From positions 15,190,001-15,254,000 of the forward strand of contig NC_079516.1 in assembly GCF_000801105.2 (NCBI RefSeq): a DNA stretch of 64,000 nucleotides, in the 5' to 3' direction. Of this stretch, positions 1-11,220 are shown in pieces; positions within the stretch are counted from its first letter, which is position 1; each line of letters opens with the position of its first letter. This DNA comes from Raphanus sativus (taxonomy: Eukaryota; Streptophyta; Magnoliopsida; Brassicales; Brassicaceae). A model generated the notes under the pieces. That model saw only the letters and a list, made by a program, of their open reading frames with translations, had not been told where the DNA came from and made no database searches. The translations under genes were made by a program, and so were the position numbers.

Positions 1-90
1 CGGAATAATCCGACGACATGTTTCATCGGAATATACCGACGGAAAGGGTCGTCGGAATATACCGACGGACTAATTTCGTCGGAATTTCTG
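1..90. repeat. CACTA subterminal repeats at window edge
   Basis: Short direct and inverted copies of TCGTCGGAA and CCGACGGA lie head to head here. The same motif recurs at 2562-2790, 3126-3295 and 7055-7440. Arrays of this kind are the subterminal repeats of CACTA transposons, where a transposon-encoded protein binds. The element's left terminus (expected to begin CACTACAA) lies outside the window. Confidence 0.7.
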
Positions 91-270
91 ATATATATAT
101 TTTATTAATTAAATTTATTTTATTATTATTTTTTAATTTTTAAAAATATTAAAATTAATTTAAACAAAAACTGAAATTAAGAAACTAATAATAATATTAT
201 AGAAAATAAGTTTTAATACAATCTGAAAAAAAAAACATTTAGAAAGTTTTAAATTAAAAAACAAAAAAAA

Positions 271-2398
271 CTACTGATCCGGGAACAAACGATCCAACTT
301 CTGCATTATCTCGAGGTTGGACTTCTTCTGATCCGCCAACTCAGCAAGGATTGTAGCATTCTGCTCCTCCAATGCTCCAATCCGTTGATCCTTGTTCTGT
401 AGCTGCTCTAGAATCAATGGATCGGCGTACGGGACTTGAGATGAAGAAGTCGGACACGAAGAAGCACGACGGGCCAATCCTACCAAACGACCCTTTTTTT
501 TAGGGACCGCCTAGAAAAAATTTAAGTTAGTAAAATATAGTAATAGAAAAAAATATAAAATTAATAAATAAAGTATTAAAAACAAATATAAGAATAGAAA
601 AAAAAAATTACCTTTTCAACCAGCTCGTTGATTTGCAGTCGGGACATGTTGTTCGAAGCACCCGTAGAATCGTCGTCAGAAAGAGGCTGCTGAGAAGCTA
701 GAAAAGCTTCTTTTTGAGATTCCACCATCTCAATGACCTCTCTGATCACCGGATCCTGAATTTCACCCGTCCCTTTGTTGGTGTACGCCTCCTTAATGAC
801 GACGAGATGATCGACGGGATTACCATCGTTTTCTTGAATCTAAAAAAAAAAGTGTTAGGTAATGCATATAAAAAATTATTTAAGTAACTAGAAAGACAAA
901 TAAAAAAAAAACTTACCAGTTGATCCTCCTTAGAGGACATACTGCAAGCGCCGAGGTTGTGCACGTAAATACCTTTCCCGCCACGATCGCTGTTCCGGTT
1001 GGCGGAGTTCTGTAGAGACTTCTCTATAGTCTCTTCCTTCTCCCAGTGCTGGATCAATTGGGTCCACACCGTCCCGCTAAGTAACCGGGGCTTCCTCTCA
1101 TCCAGCCATACTTGCTTCCACTCGTAGATCTGCTTCGTGTAGACGGTCTGGGCTTTGCGGCTGAATGCCTGACGGACTGTTTCCGTCAGGCCGGAGTCCC
1201 AAGTAAATTCTTGCTACAAAAAACACACAATTTGATTAGTACATATAAAATATATAAAAATTAAAAATGTTTTAAAAAAAAACTTAATAGTTACCGCGAA
1301 CTGACGAAACCACAGCTCGCGTTCCGCGGAAGGGATCGAAGTCCACTTGTCATATCCCGTCTGGAGCATCGAATACATCATCTGGGTGATGCTCCCGCTA
1401 ATCCCACTGGTCGACTTGTTGAACCTTTAAAAAAAAATGTTAGATTAAAAGGGAAAAAAATAATTGTACAAATGAAATAAAAATACTAACCAAGTCGAGT
1501 GTCCCATTCGTGGGTATTGTTCGAGAACCGGGAGATGCTCTCGACCTGGTTGTTGAACCAATATTTCAACTGGCATGACCCCCGGGTCATGTGGAGCGGC
1601 TGCAGGAGCTGGAGCGGGAGCCGGAGCGAAAGGAACCGAGTTTTGTTCGTGAGACGACGAACCCGATGCACGGGAACTGCTCACCGAACTAGCTCGGCCA
1701 CGGGGTGCGGAACGACGAGGTCGGACACGCCGACGAACACTCGAATCATCAGACCTAGAAAATAAAATTAATATATTAGTCAAAACATATATATAAAAAA
1801 TTAAAATTCTTTTTTATCTATAAAAAAATTAAAAATGGTTTTATAAATACATAAAAATAATTAAAAATCGTTTTTATCTATAAAAAATATTAAAAATATT
1901 TTTATCTACACAAAATTAATTAAAAATCGTTTTTAGCTATATAAAAATATTAAAAATAGTTTTTATCTACATAAAATTAATTAAAAATCGTTTTTATATA
2001 TATAAAATATCAAAAATAGTTTTTATATACATAAAAATAATTAAAAATCGTTTTTATCTATATAAAATATTAAAAATCGTTTTTATCTATATAAAATATT
2101 AAAAGTTTTTTATCTTCATAAAAATATTTTATCTGCATAAAAACGTTTTTATAAACTTTTATAAATATAGAAAAAAGTTGTTAGAAATATTAAAAATAGG
2201 AAAAACGTTTTTAAAAAATCAACAAATCCAATATATAAACCAAAAGAAAAAACAACAAATCCTAAAATCAAACACCCTAAATCCTAAACTATCCATTCAA
2301 TTTCGAACATGCAAATCAATCAAACCTCAAATCCTAAAATCTAACATCCTAAACTCAAAAAAAAATGAAAAAGATAGAGATTGAGATGATACTTACAT
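271..2398 (-). CDS. CACTA second protein (plant transposase, Ptta/En/Spm-like)
   Basis: Six exons can be spliced by eye: 2397-2398, 1491-1754, 1295-1424, 917-1213, 612-839 and 271-510. They give an uninterrupted protein of 386 residues. The start codon is split by the first intron: AT ends exon 1 and G begins exon 2, followed by SDDSSVRRR. The N-terminus is Arg/Ser-rich, followed by a Pro/Ala run. The middle (WTSIPSAERELWFRQF, then RQAFSRKAQTVYTKQIYEWK) resembles the plant transposase family PF03004 of En/Spm elements. The C-terminus, from about residue 330, looks like a coiled coil (LEEQNATILAELADQKK). By analogy with maize TnpA it may bind subterminal repeats; that role is inferred. No frameshift or stop was found, so the gene looks intact. 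Intron 1 holds a tandem repeat, and the 5'UTR carries a 31-bp direct duplication (2399-2460). Confidence 0.72.
1790..2160. repeat. AT-rich tandem repeat in intron 1 of the CACTA gene
   Basis: About ten degenerate copies of a 30-35 bp unit built on TTAAAAATCGTTTTTATCTA. It lies wholly inside the first intron of the second CACTA gene, just before its first substantial coding exon. Confidence 0.75.
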
Positions 2399-2561
2399 GG
2401 TGGGATGGATTCACGGAGGTGGGGACGCCGGTGGGATGGATTCACGGAGGTGGGGACGCCGGATTCGCGGTGAGAATCGCCGGAGAAGAGAGAGAAAACG
2501 GAGAAGATTTAGAGAGAGAGAGGCGAAAATGGTGAAGAAGGAAGAAGGATTGGTTTTTATT

Positions 2562-3298
2562 TAAAGGAACCGACGGACCCGTGTCCGTCGGTATGTCGTC
2601 GGAAAAAGAATAAAATATTAAATGCGCGGTTTAATGAAATATTCACGCGGTCCACTCGAAATTTTCACGCGGTTTGTAATTTCGGGAAACTAACAAACCG
2701 ACGGAATTCCGACGAACATAGATCCGTCGGAATGGGGCAGGTCGTCGGAATTCCATCGGTATATTCTGACCGAATTCCGACGACTTAGGGTTTAGGGTTT
2801 AAAAACAAGTTTCTTACTGATCAAATCCAAAACTTTGATAATAAATAGACTATTTAAAAAAGATTAACTATAATAAGGTTTTCAAATCCAATTTTTACAC
2901 ACAATTGTGTTTTGTAGTGTAAGTTTATATTAATGTGAATGAAAGTATATGAGTATTAAGATGAGATGTTATGAAAACAATGATATAAATATATAATTAT
3001 TTAAATAATTTGTAAAAATCGAACGGTTGATATGTAATATTATATTAAACATCTAATATGTGTTATTAAAGTAGTTTCGGTATCCAAATATAGATATATT
3101 ATGATATAAAAATTTCAAATATTCAGGTCGTCGGAATTCCGTCAGAGTTTTCCGATGGAATTCCGACGAATTTTGTTAAATCCGTCGGAATTCCATCGGA
3201 ATATTCTGACGGAATTCCGACGAATGGCTAAACCCTGAATTAACCACGAGTCGTCGGAATTTCATCGGAATATTCCGATGGAATACCGACGGATTTTG
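2562..3298. repeat. Spacer between the CACTA genes with two internal subterminal-type arrays
   Basis: Two clusters of TCGTCGGAATTCC-type palindromic motifs (2562-2790 and 3126-3295) flank about 330 bp of AT-rich unique sequence. At 2911-2920 the sequence TTTTGTAGTG reads as the complement of a CACTA terminus (CACTACAAAA). The spacer may therefore be the junction of two neighbouring or nested CACTA elements, or simply an intergenic spacer with extra binding sites. Confidence 0.55.
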
Positions 3299-6200
3299 TT
3301 AATTAAAAAAAAAAAAACTAATCATACAACTAAGAAAACATAAGTCATAATCAGAATCTTCAGAATCTGTAGAATCTTCAGAATCTTCGTCAAACTCGCC
3401 AATCTCAGCTTCTGGCTCCGAGTGTACAACAGCATCAATTCCAAACTCGTTAAAATTCTCAACGAGTTCAACCTCTGCCAAATCTTCAACTGCACTCACG
3501 TTGCTGGTAGAGTTTGGTTGTAATGGATCATTATCAGAAGGTCCGTTTACTCGTCCTCTTGGGTTGATTTGCGCCACCGTGATCCATGGATCGTCTCGGT
3601 ACGTAACCCGAGGGTAACTGATGTAGCACACCTATCAATTTTTCAAGGTATTAATAATAATATATAAACCGTTAATTATATTTTTGAATATTAAATTGAC
3701 ATACCTGATCAGCTTGCGAAGCAAGAATGAAAGGATCATAATATTGAAGTTTCCTCCGCGAATGAATCGAAGTAACACCAAACGCATCAGTCTTCACTCC
3801 TCGATCTGGGGTGGTGTCATACCAATCACAATAGAATACTACACACCGCAATCCAACCATACCAGGATACTGAATTTCCAATATTTCTTGTATGTTGCCG
3901 TAGTAGACATCGTCACCGGAAGAAGAGGAAACACCTCCATCATAAGTTGTCCTAGAATGACCTTTTTTTGCAAAGGCATATCCTCGTGTACAATATTTTG
4001 GATATGATTTGACCACATAGTTTGGTCCCCGCACAAACTCGCATATCCAATCATCGAACACAAAACCTCTGGCCAAACCATCAGTCACCTATAAAATAAA
4101 ATATATATATGAGTGAAATGTTTATTATTTTATACTAAATATATATGAGTAAAATGTTAATTATTTCATATATGTTATGACTCACATAATTAAGAAGCCA
4201 TGCAGCAAATCCGTTATGTCTGAGTTGTTGAAGCTCTTCTTCTGTGGCATGTCTGTAAGTCATACGCAACTCTGCCATATAAACACTATATAAAAAGATA
4301 TTATTCATATGAAATAAAACTTATTGAAAATTAATATAACAATTTAAATGAAAAATATATTTTTACCTCTCATATTGTAGAACATCTTCACAGTTGGTAA
4401 GCAAATATGTTTGCAAATGAGCGTGCTCAATCTCCGTCAGTCTCCGCTTCGTGGGTTTTCCACTTAGTCGTCCTATTTCGCTGAACATGCTTGGGACAGT
4501 AACATGATACGTTGCTTTCTCTCCTCTGTCATCATGCCGAGCAGGTCTTCGGTTTTTTGTATGCACTTCTGATGGAAAGTAGTTTTCAGCAAAGTTTGAA
4601 GTTTCTTCATTGATCACCTGTGCAATTATAGATCCTTCCACCTTGCTTAAATTTTTGATCTTCTTCTTCAGATGATGCATATAACGCTCAAAAAGATACA
4701 TCCATCGGTATTGCACAGGACCACCAAGCTCCAATTCTCTTGCGAGATGAATAGCAAGATGTTCCATTACATCAAAGAATGATGGAGGAAATATCTTCTC
4801 GAGGTTGCAAAGACTAACGGGTACGTTTTCCTTCAAAGTACTAATACCCTCCTCAGTCACTACTCTGGTGCATAAATCACGGAAGAAAACACTTATCCCT
4901 GCAACTGCTTCATGAACATTACGTGGTAATAGTGCGGAAAAAGCAAACGGAAGGAGCCGCTGCATAATCACATGACAATCGTGACTCTTCAAGCCAGTAA
5001 ACTTTCCTTCGCTTCTGTCAACGCAATTACCCAAATTTGATGCATAACCGTCTGGAAATTTCACTTTATCTGTAATCCAATCAAAGAACGCTTCTTTGCC
5101 AGCACCATCCAGCCGATAAATGGGAAAAGGTGCCGTACCGTTCTCATCAACGTGAAGTTCAGAACGATCACAGATATCGACTAAATCCAACCTTGACTTC
5201 AGATTATCCTTCGTTTTACCTTGGATGTTGAGGATTGTGTTCATCAGATTCTCGAAAAAGTTCTTCTCAATATGCATGACATCTAAGTTGTGACGCAATA
5301 GATGACTCTCCCAATATGGCAGATCCCAGAAAATACTCTTTTTATGCCAGTTATGTAGCTCTCCAACAGCATCGACTGGAATGTTTTCATGTCCACCTAC
5401 GTCTGGCGTCCTTTGTGCACCAAAATCCCTAAACTGTGTCGCCAAATCTTTCCCACTAACTTCCGTAGGTGGATCATCAAACACCTGCTTGTTCTTCGTA
5501 AACAAAGTCTTACTCCTACGGTATGGATGATCAGGTGGTAGAAATCTTCTGTGACAATCAAACCAACATGTTTTCCTTCCGTGCTTTAGTTGGAAAGCAT
5601 CTGTGCTATCTTGACAATATGGACATGAAAGCCTGCCATGTGTTGTCCATCCGGATAACATACCATATGCTGGAAAGTCACTTATTGTCCACATAAGTAC
5701 TGCCCGCATATGAAAGTTTTCTCTGCACGAAACATCGTATGTCTCAGCACCAACCGCCCATAGTTGTTGTAACTCATATATTAGTGGTTGAAGAAACACA
5801 TCTAGTGATCTCTTAGGATGAGCTGGCCCGGGGACGAGAATGGAGAGGAACAAAAACTCTCGTCGCATGCACAAATTTGGCGGCAAGTTGTATGGTGTCA
5901 CAATCACCGGCCATAGAGAATATTGTCTTCCATGCTTTCCAAATGGGCTGAAACCATCAGTGCATAATCCCAGATAAACATTTCTTCTCTGTTCAGCAAA
6001 TTCTGGATATGTTGATTGGAAATGTTTCCAAGCCTTCGCATCTGAAGGATGTCTAATCTCACCATTTGTAGAATGCTCTGCATGCCATCTCATTGCCTTC
6101 GCCGTGCGCTCACACTGATACAACCTCTTCAATCTTTCCGTCAAAGGCAAATACCACATTCTTTTGAATGGTACCGGAACTCTTCCCCTCGTTTCCTGAT

Positions 6201-6957
6201 GACGAGGTTTCCAACAAAATTTGCATTTATCCCGATCCTTATCCGCTCCCCAGTAGATCATGCAGTTGTCGATACATACATCTATCACTTCGTACGGTAA
6301 TCGAAGACCCGCAACAAGTTTCTGAACCTCGTAGTATGAACCCGGTGCAAGATTATCCTCTGGCAGAACACCTTTAACATAATCAGCTATCGCATCTACG
6401 CATTCTTCCGCCAAATTATAATCTGTCTTAATACCCATCAATCTACTTGCAGATGATAAAGGTGAATGACCATCTCTACAACCTTTATACAAAGGTTGTT
6501 TTCCTGCATCCAACATGTCAAAATATCTCCCCGATTCGAGATTTGGTTCTTCCCCTCTATAATGATCATGTACCATCTGCTCAGTACCTACACCATAATC
6601 TACATCCATTCTCGGTTCTTCTAACCAACCATAAGACTGAGGTTGTTCGCTAACAGGCTGAGGTTCGCTACTACTACCATATTCAAAACCAGTTTCCCCA
6701 TGAAGATACCAAACTTTATAATTCCGTGCAAACCCTTTTCTATACAAATGTTTCCAAACTTCCCATTCTTTTATAATTCTATTGTTATTACAAGTAGAGC
6801 AGGGACATCTTACCATACCAGTATTTGCATCCGGGTGCTGTTGAACAAGCTTCATGAATTCTCCAATACCTCGAACGTATTCTTCTGTAAGCAAATTGGT
6901 GTTGGGATCCAAATGAGGTCTATCCATCCACGAACGAAAATAATCTCCAGAAGACAT
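3299..6957 (-). CDS. CACTA transposase, tnp2/TNPD type
   Basis: Four exons (4367-6957, 4186-4285, 3705-4088, 3299-3631) join in frame at GT-AG introns to give about 1135 residues, a usual length for plant tnp2 transposases. The N-terminus (GDYFRSWMDRPHL, with cysteines RCPCSTCNNN) fits the transposase-associated domain. Residues about 200-600 match the tnp2 core, with CMIYWGADKDRDKCKFC, SCPYCQDSTDAF and LDVMHIEKNFFENLMN. The segment LPFAFSALLPRNV to RYMHHLKKKIKN fits DUF4218. Exon 3 (NIQEILEIQY, VVFYCDWYD) fits DUF4216. The C-terminus is acidic. No stop or frameshift is visible, so it may be functional. It should cut and join the CACTA ends. The ATG lies about 490 bp inside the terminus at 7445. 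The last exon's extent is the least certain part. Confidence 0.85.
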
Positions 6958-7054
6958 GATTTTTTCGAATTTCTTATGATAAGAGAGAATGAAGAGAGAA
7001 TGAGGAGTGAATGAGATGAATGAGGAGAGGTTGCATTTATAGGAAAATGCTTAC

Positions 7055-7445
7055 GGCAATCCGACGCCATTCCGACGTAATTCCGACAAATTATAAAAAA
7101 TCCGTCGGAATTCCGTCGGTTTTTTTAAAATGGCTAACGGCTATAAACGGGCATATTCTTTCTCGCCAACGGTCGAGAGCTTCCGTCGGAACGGCGTCGG
7201 TATATTCCGACGGAATTCCGACGACCGTAACGGTTATAATTTTTGTCGGGCTTTCGTCGGAATTGTCGTCGGAATATACCGACGACCGCCCTTCGTCGGA
7301 AGTTCGTCGGACTGTTCCGACGAAATACCGACGAACCCGTGTTTTTGGGTTTCGTCGGTATGTCGTCGGAATGTGGTCGGAATGGTACGACGACTTCGCT
7401 TTCCGTCGGAGTGGTCGTCAGAATTTCCCTGTTTTTCTTGTAGTG
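7055..7445. mobile_element. Right terminus of the CACTA element
   Basis: The element ends at 7445 with TTTTTCTTGTAGTG, the reverse complement of a CACTACAAGAAAAA terminus. The 390 bp inside it hold some two dozen copies of TCGTCGGAA/TTCCGACGA in both orientations, often as palindromes such as CGTCGGAATTCCGACG. The 3-bp target duplication should be CGT (7446-7448), but the partner copy is outside the window. The array overlaps the likely promoter of the transposase gene. Confidence 0.85.
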
Positions 7446-9239
7446 CGTTACCATAGATATAGTAATCAACCAAATTATTACGCACTTTCTTAGATACTTG
7501 CCAACATTGACTATTTAGTGATAGTTTATAGTATTATTAAAACAGTTTGGTTTAATCAAACTTCGTCAAAAAACGCAGTGACAAGAAAGGTAGGGCGAGA
7601 TTAAGCGTATAACTACCATCACTAATGACTAATTTAATGCATACTATAACCAACTGGTTAAAAATGGACAAATATACGATAATTGTGGCGAAAGCGTCCG
7701 CCTAATCTCGGAAATTGACAAGGTAGTTCATGCAATCTCATTAGTCATAACACACTCGATCAAACAAGGTGAGAAAGTAGTTCATGCGGAGTGTTTGCAC
7801 ACTATAAAATAACAACTGCTTTACTATAAAGTTTATTCAAATAAAGTAATAATCAGTAGGGATGATCATTATAATTCATGTGTGGCTGACTTTTTCTAAA
7901 TAATACGAAATCACATTGATTTTTTTTTTTTTCGACGAAAGCATTAGCTGATTTGAAATGGAAAGATATGAAATAAAGATTATATTTTCTTATAAAAGAA
8001 AAAGAGAGAAGAAGAAGGATGGTGATGAAAGTGATGGAGACAGTAGCACAGAGAGGATGGGTTGCGTGTTCCTCGCGAGTTTCTTTCCCTTTTCCTTCTT
8101 TTTACCCTCAGACCCCAAAATCCACCACCGTGGTCTATTGATAGAGAGACAGAGACTTTGTGTATTAAAAGAGATCCAATGCAGTAATTTTCTCTTTATA
8201 AAAATTTGTTGTTCTCAGTCGTCCATTATCAACAAAGAACCTTAATGATCTATGTATCTTAAGATATTAATACAAACGTAGCCTATATTTAGTGGGATAT
8301 GTATGCAATAGTAGTCGTTTTCATAAAAGTTCCTACTTCCTACCATAATTCCCATTGCTCTAGATGGGAAAAATAAAACAAAAGCTCAGTTAAAGAAAAT
8401 CATATATACATTGGTCAATTCAATCATTGTTACATGTTTTAAAGCATAAGTACCGAATCTTAGATGATAGATCTTCATATCATGTGAGGAAAAAAGAAAT
8501 AGAAAAGATATTTGTATAACTAAAAGATCTCAACTAAAAGAAAAAAGAAAAAAGGTGGGTGGATTCTGCAGTTCACTGTCACTTACTTCTGACGAAATTA
8601 ACTGAAGTAAATCGCCCCCCCATGTTTTATGGGTTTGGGTTTTCCCCTCTGACGTTTTTGCTTTTATAAAAATTTACACTATAGAGCAGTTTCATGTTTT
8701 TTATTACAAGATGAAGCATTTTCACTACTAAGGTAGTTTTCTATAACAACTTCCCACTTGAGTTAATAAACTAGCTGGTCACAACTTAACCCAAACCGCT
8801 TCCTAACTTTACCTCACTCTCTAACTATGGCATTTGTTTTAGCGGGAGCCTCTCTCCACCCTTCATTTTTATTTATTTTGGAAGGTGTAGATTAACTCTA
8901 ATTTTTCTGTTTGACAAGACTTATATCTACCAAATATTAACCGTCCGATTATATCTCTCAGTTCAACATCCAACGGGTCACATTTTCTGGGTTTTAACAT
9001 CTCAAACTCCCTTCATCTCTGATGTCTCCTTCATCGGAACAAAAGAAAAAAAAGCAAAATTTACAGAGAGACTGCAAATTCCTCAGATGACAAATCGGTT
9101 TGTTCTGCTTATTCTTGTCGTTCTCTTCAAGACGACACTCTTGCCGGTGGAGATGAGATGCTTGAAGAAATGTTTAAAGACGACCCCGACAACATCCCAG
9201 ACTCGTGGCTGCTCAATCACCCACAGATGTATGCGTTTT
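7446..9239. other. Intergenic, no gene recognised
   Basis: No coding gene is recognised. An open frame at 7958-8245 (+) starts MERYEIKIIFSYKRK and is lysine-rich, with no familiar motif. Another open frame runs through 9086-9235 (+) and includes DDPDNIPDSWLLNHPQM. It has the look of real protein but I do not recognise it, and it runs into the minisatellite that follows. It may be a captured exon. Confidence 0.5.
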
Positions 9240-10157
9240 TGGCTATAACTGTGTCAATGTGTACAGTAAGCTTCAAAGGTGGACTGCTTTATACTGCGTC
9301 CACGTGCATATTGTACACAAGAAGTTTACTTCTTTTGTCCATGAGTACATAAACTTTGTTTGCATATGACATTTGAAATACCAAAACAAGGTACATGTAC
9401 GCATTACTTACGTCCATGTGTACATCATCAAAGTATATGTAAAAAGTCCAATAGGCCAAAATAAGATCACTGCTTCTCAACTGTGTACACGGACACGCTG
9501 AACATCAGAAGTTCACTACATTGGAGCCCGTGTACACTACTAGTGTCCATATGTATCTTCAATCTACTTATGAACACTACCCGTGTACACATGGACAATC
9601 AAACGCAAACATAGAGAGTTCCCAAATACAAAACACTTGTATTCATATGTACACTTTTTGGTGTCAACATGTACACTTTCTTGTATCATGTGTACACTCA
9701 TAAGTGTCCATGCGTACTATCAGTGTACACTCCTAAGTGTCCATGCATTCCAATAGTCTTCTGGCGTCCATACGAGCACTGATGATGTCCATGTACGTCT
9801 ACGTGTATAGTTCAGGGTGTCCATATGTATCGTCCGTCAACCGATGATGTCCATGTCATAACCGGGTAAGGAGGTTGTATCATGTGTACACTCCTAAGTA
9901 TCTATGGGTACCATCAGTGTACACTCCAAAGTGTCTATGCGTACCATCAGTCGATACTTCTGACGTACCTACGACCACTAATCTAATAGTGTCCACGTTC
10001 ACAATACAGGTCGTCTACACGTATGAACACCATTCGTGTCCACATGGACAATCAAACGCAAACATAGAGAGTTCCCAAGTACAAACACTTGTATTCACAC
10101 GAACACTTTCTGGTGTCCACATGTACACTCTCTTGTATCATGTGTACACTCCTAAGC
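9240..10157. repeat. Degenerate minisatellite with GTGTACAC and TGTCCATG motifs
   Basis: About 0.9 kb is built from short units containing GTGTACAC (a perfect palindrome) and TGTCCATG or TGTCCACATG. A longer period is also present: 9567-9702 and 10023-10157 are near-identical (shared GGACAATCAAACGCAAACAT), about 455 bp apart. The array abuts the truncated DUF1985-like gene. It may be the subterminal repeat zone of an unrecognised transposon. Confidence 0.7.
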
Positions 10158-10432
10158 AGTAGAACCAGCCACTCCGGGGACCCTTTAAGCGCGTCTCTTA
10201 CCCTAAGCAGTAAATCCGTCTTCGAGTAGAAGTTTGTCATCTCGCTTGGAAAATGGTCCGTTGCAAAAATGCGCTCCGGTAGCAATTGCTTTACATTTTC
10301 AACACCAGAATCACCAGCATCTGCGACGGACATTAACACTTAATTAATCTAGTTCGATACAAAGCCGGAGGACAAAAAAAATGACAAACCTTTTTCTCTC
10401 TCCTTGCCACGACTGCTCCGCATTCTCGCCAT
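10157..10432 (-). pseudogene. 5' fragment of a DUF1985 / Ulp1-type transposon gene
   Basis: Exon 1 (10390-10432) encodes MARMRSSRGKEREK. A GT-AG intron joins it in frame to 10157-10320, encoding DAGDSGVENVKQLLPERIF and then SEMTNFYSKTDLLLRVRDAL. This resembles the start of the plant DUF1985 family, often fused to Ulp1-like SUMO protease domains and spread by Mutator-like elements. The rest of DUF1985 and any protease domain are missing: after KGSPEW the frame runs into the GTGTACAC repeats. The 9-base string CTGCTTAGG occurs both within the coding part and at the breakpoint, suggesting a small-homology rearrangement. The family assignment is from memory and moderately sure. Confidence 0.5.
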
Positions 10433-10660
10433 CGTTAAACCCACGAACAAATCTCCGTGATTGAGATCGACGGAGAACACCACAACCCTAAAATCGCCTC
10501 TCAAATTTCTCCCGGAAACCTTGGGTTTCGTAAAACAGAGAATAATGGAAGATGAGAAAAATAAAATGAAAATAAAGAGTTTCGAAAATAAATGGGGAGA
10601 TTGAAGAGACGCAGATTTGTTTAATCGGGTTAATTGGACACTCGGGTCCACCATCAATTT

Positions 10661-10911
10661 GAAATTCAAAACTAACTAAAACCATTTGCAAACACTAACT
10701 AGGGAGAAACAAGAGAAAACACCGGTTGAGCTTTAGTTAGGGACATTTTAAGTTATTTCACACAGAAACTGCACCACCCCGTGTAACTGCCTTATCTTGT
10801 AATAAAAAGACATAAACTGTCTTAGGGTGAAAATAACTCTTGCTTTTAACACACACTCTCATTTCAATATTTACATTTTTTTGGTTCAAATGTTAAGAAT
10901 TCAAATATATA

Positions 10912-10964
<53 letters not shown>

Positions 10965-11220
10965 ATCTATATATATATATATATATCTCACACAACACAC
11001 GTCGTAACGTCGTTAATGCTGCTATTAGTTGTAGGGTACAGTACCATCAATAATTATTTTGATGCAATTATTTAACTTAATCATGGTAAACAAGATAAGA
11101 TTCATGCGAATAGTTGAGTAAAGTTTTACATGGTGTTCGCTGTATAGTGTTTTTTTTTTCCTTTTTTAAAAAGATCACACATCTCTATTCTAAATGTAAC
11201 AGTCTGTTTCTACTCCAATG
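10661..11220. repeat. Intergenic with (AT)n microsatellite
   Basis: No gene is seen. An almost pure AT dinucleotide run occupies about 10906-10987. The open frame across it is an artefact of the repeat. Confidence 0.8.

Noticed and set aside
2786..2802. Interstitial telomere repeat (TTTAGGGTTTAGGG)
   Set aside because: Barely two units; too short to be more than chance or a telo-box.
7020..7493. Several open frames of 66-157 aa in both strands
   Set aside because: They translate the CACTA subterminal repeats (RRNSDD, SEYTDD patterns) and carry no domain.
10827..11075. 82-aa plus-strand frame
   Set aside because: Most of it translates the (AT)n microsatellite (IYIYIY).
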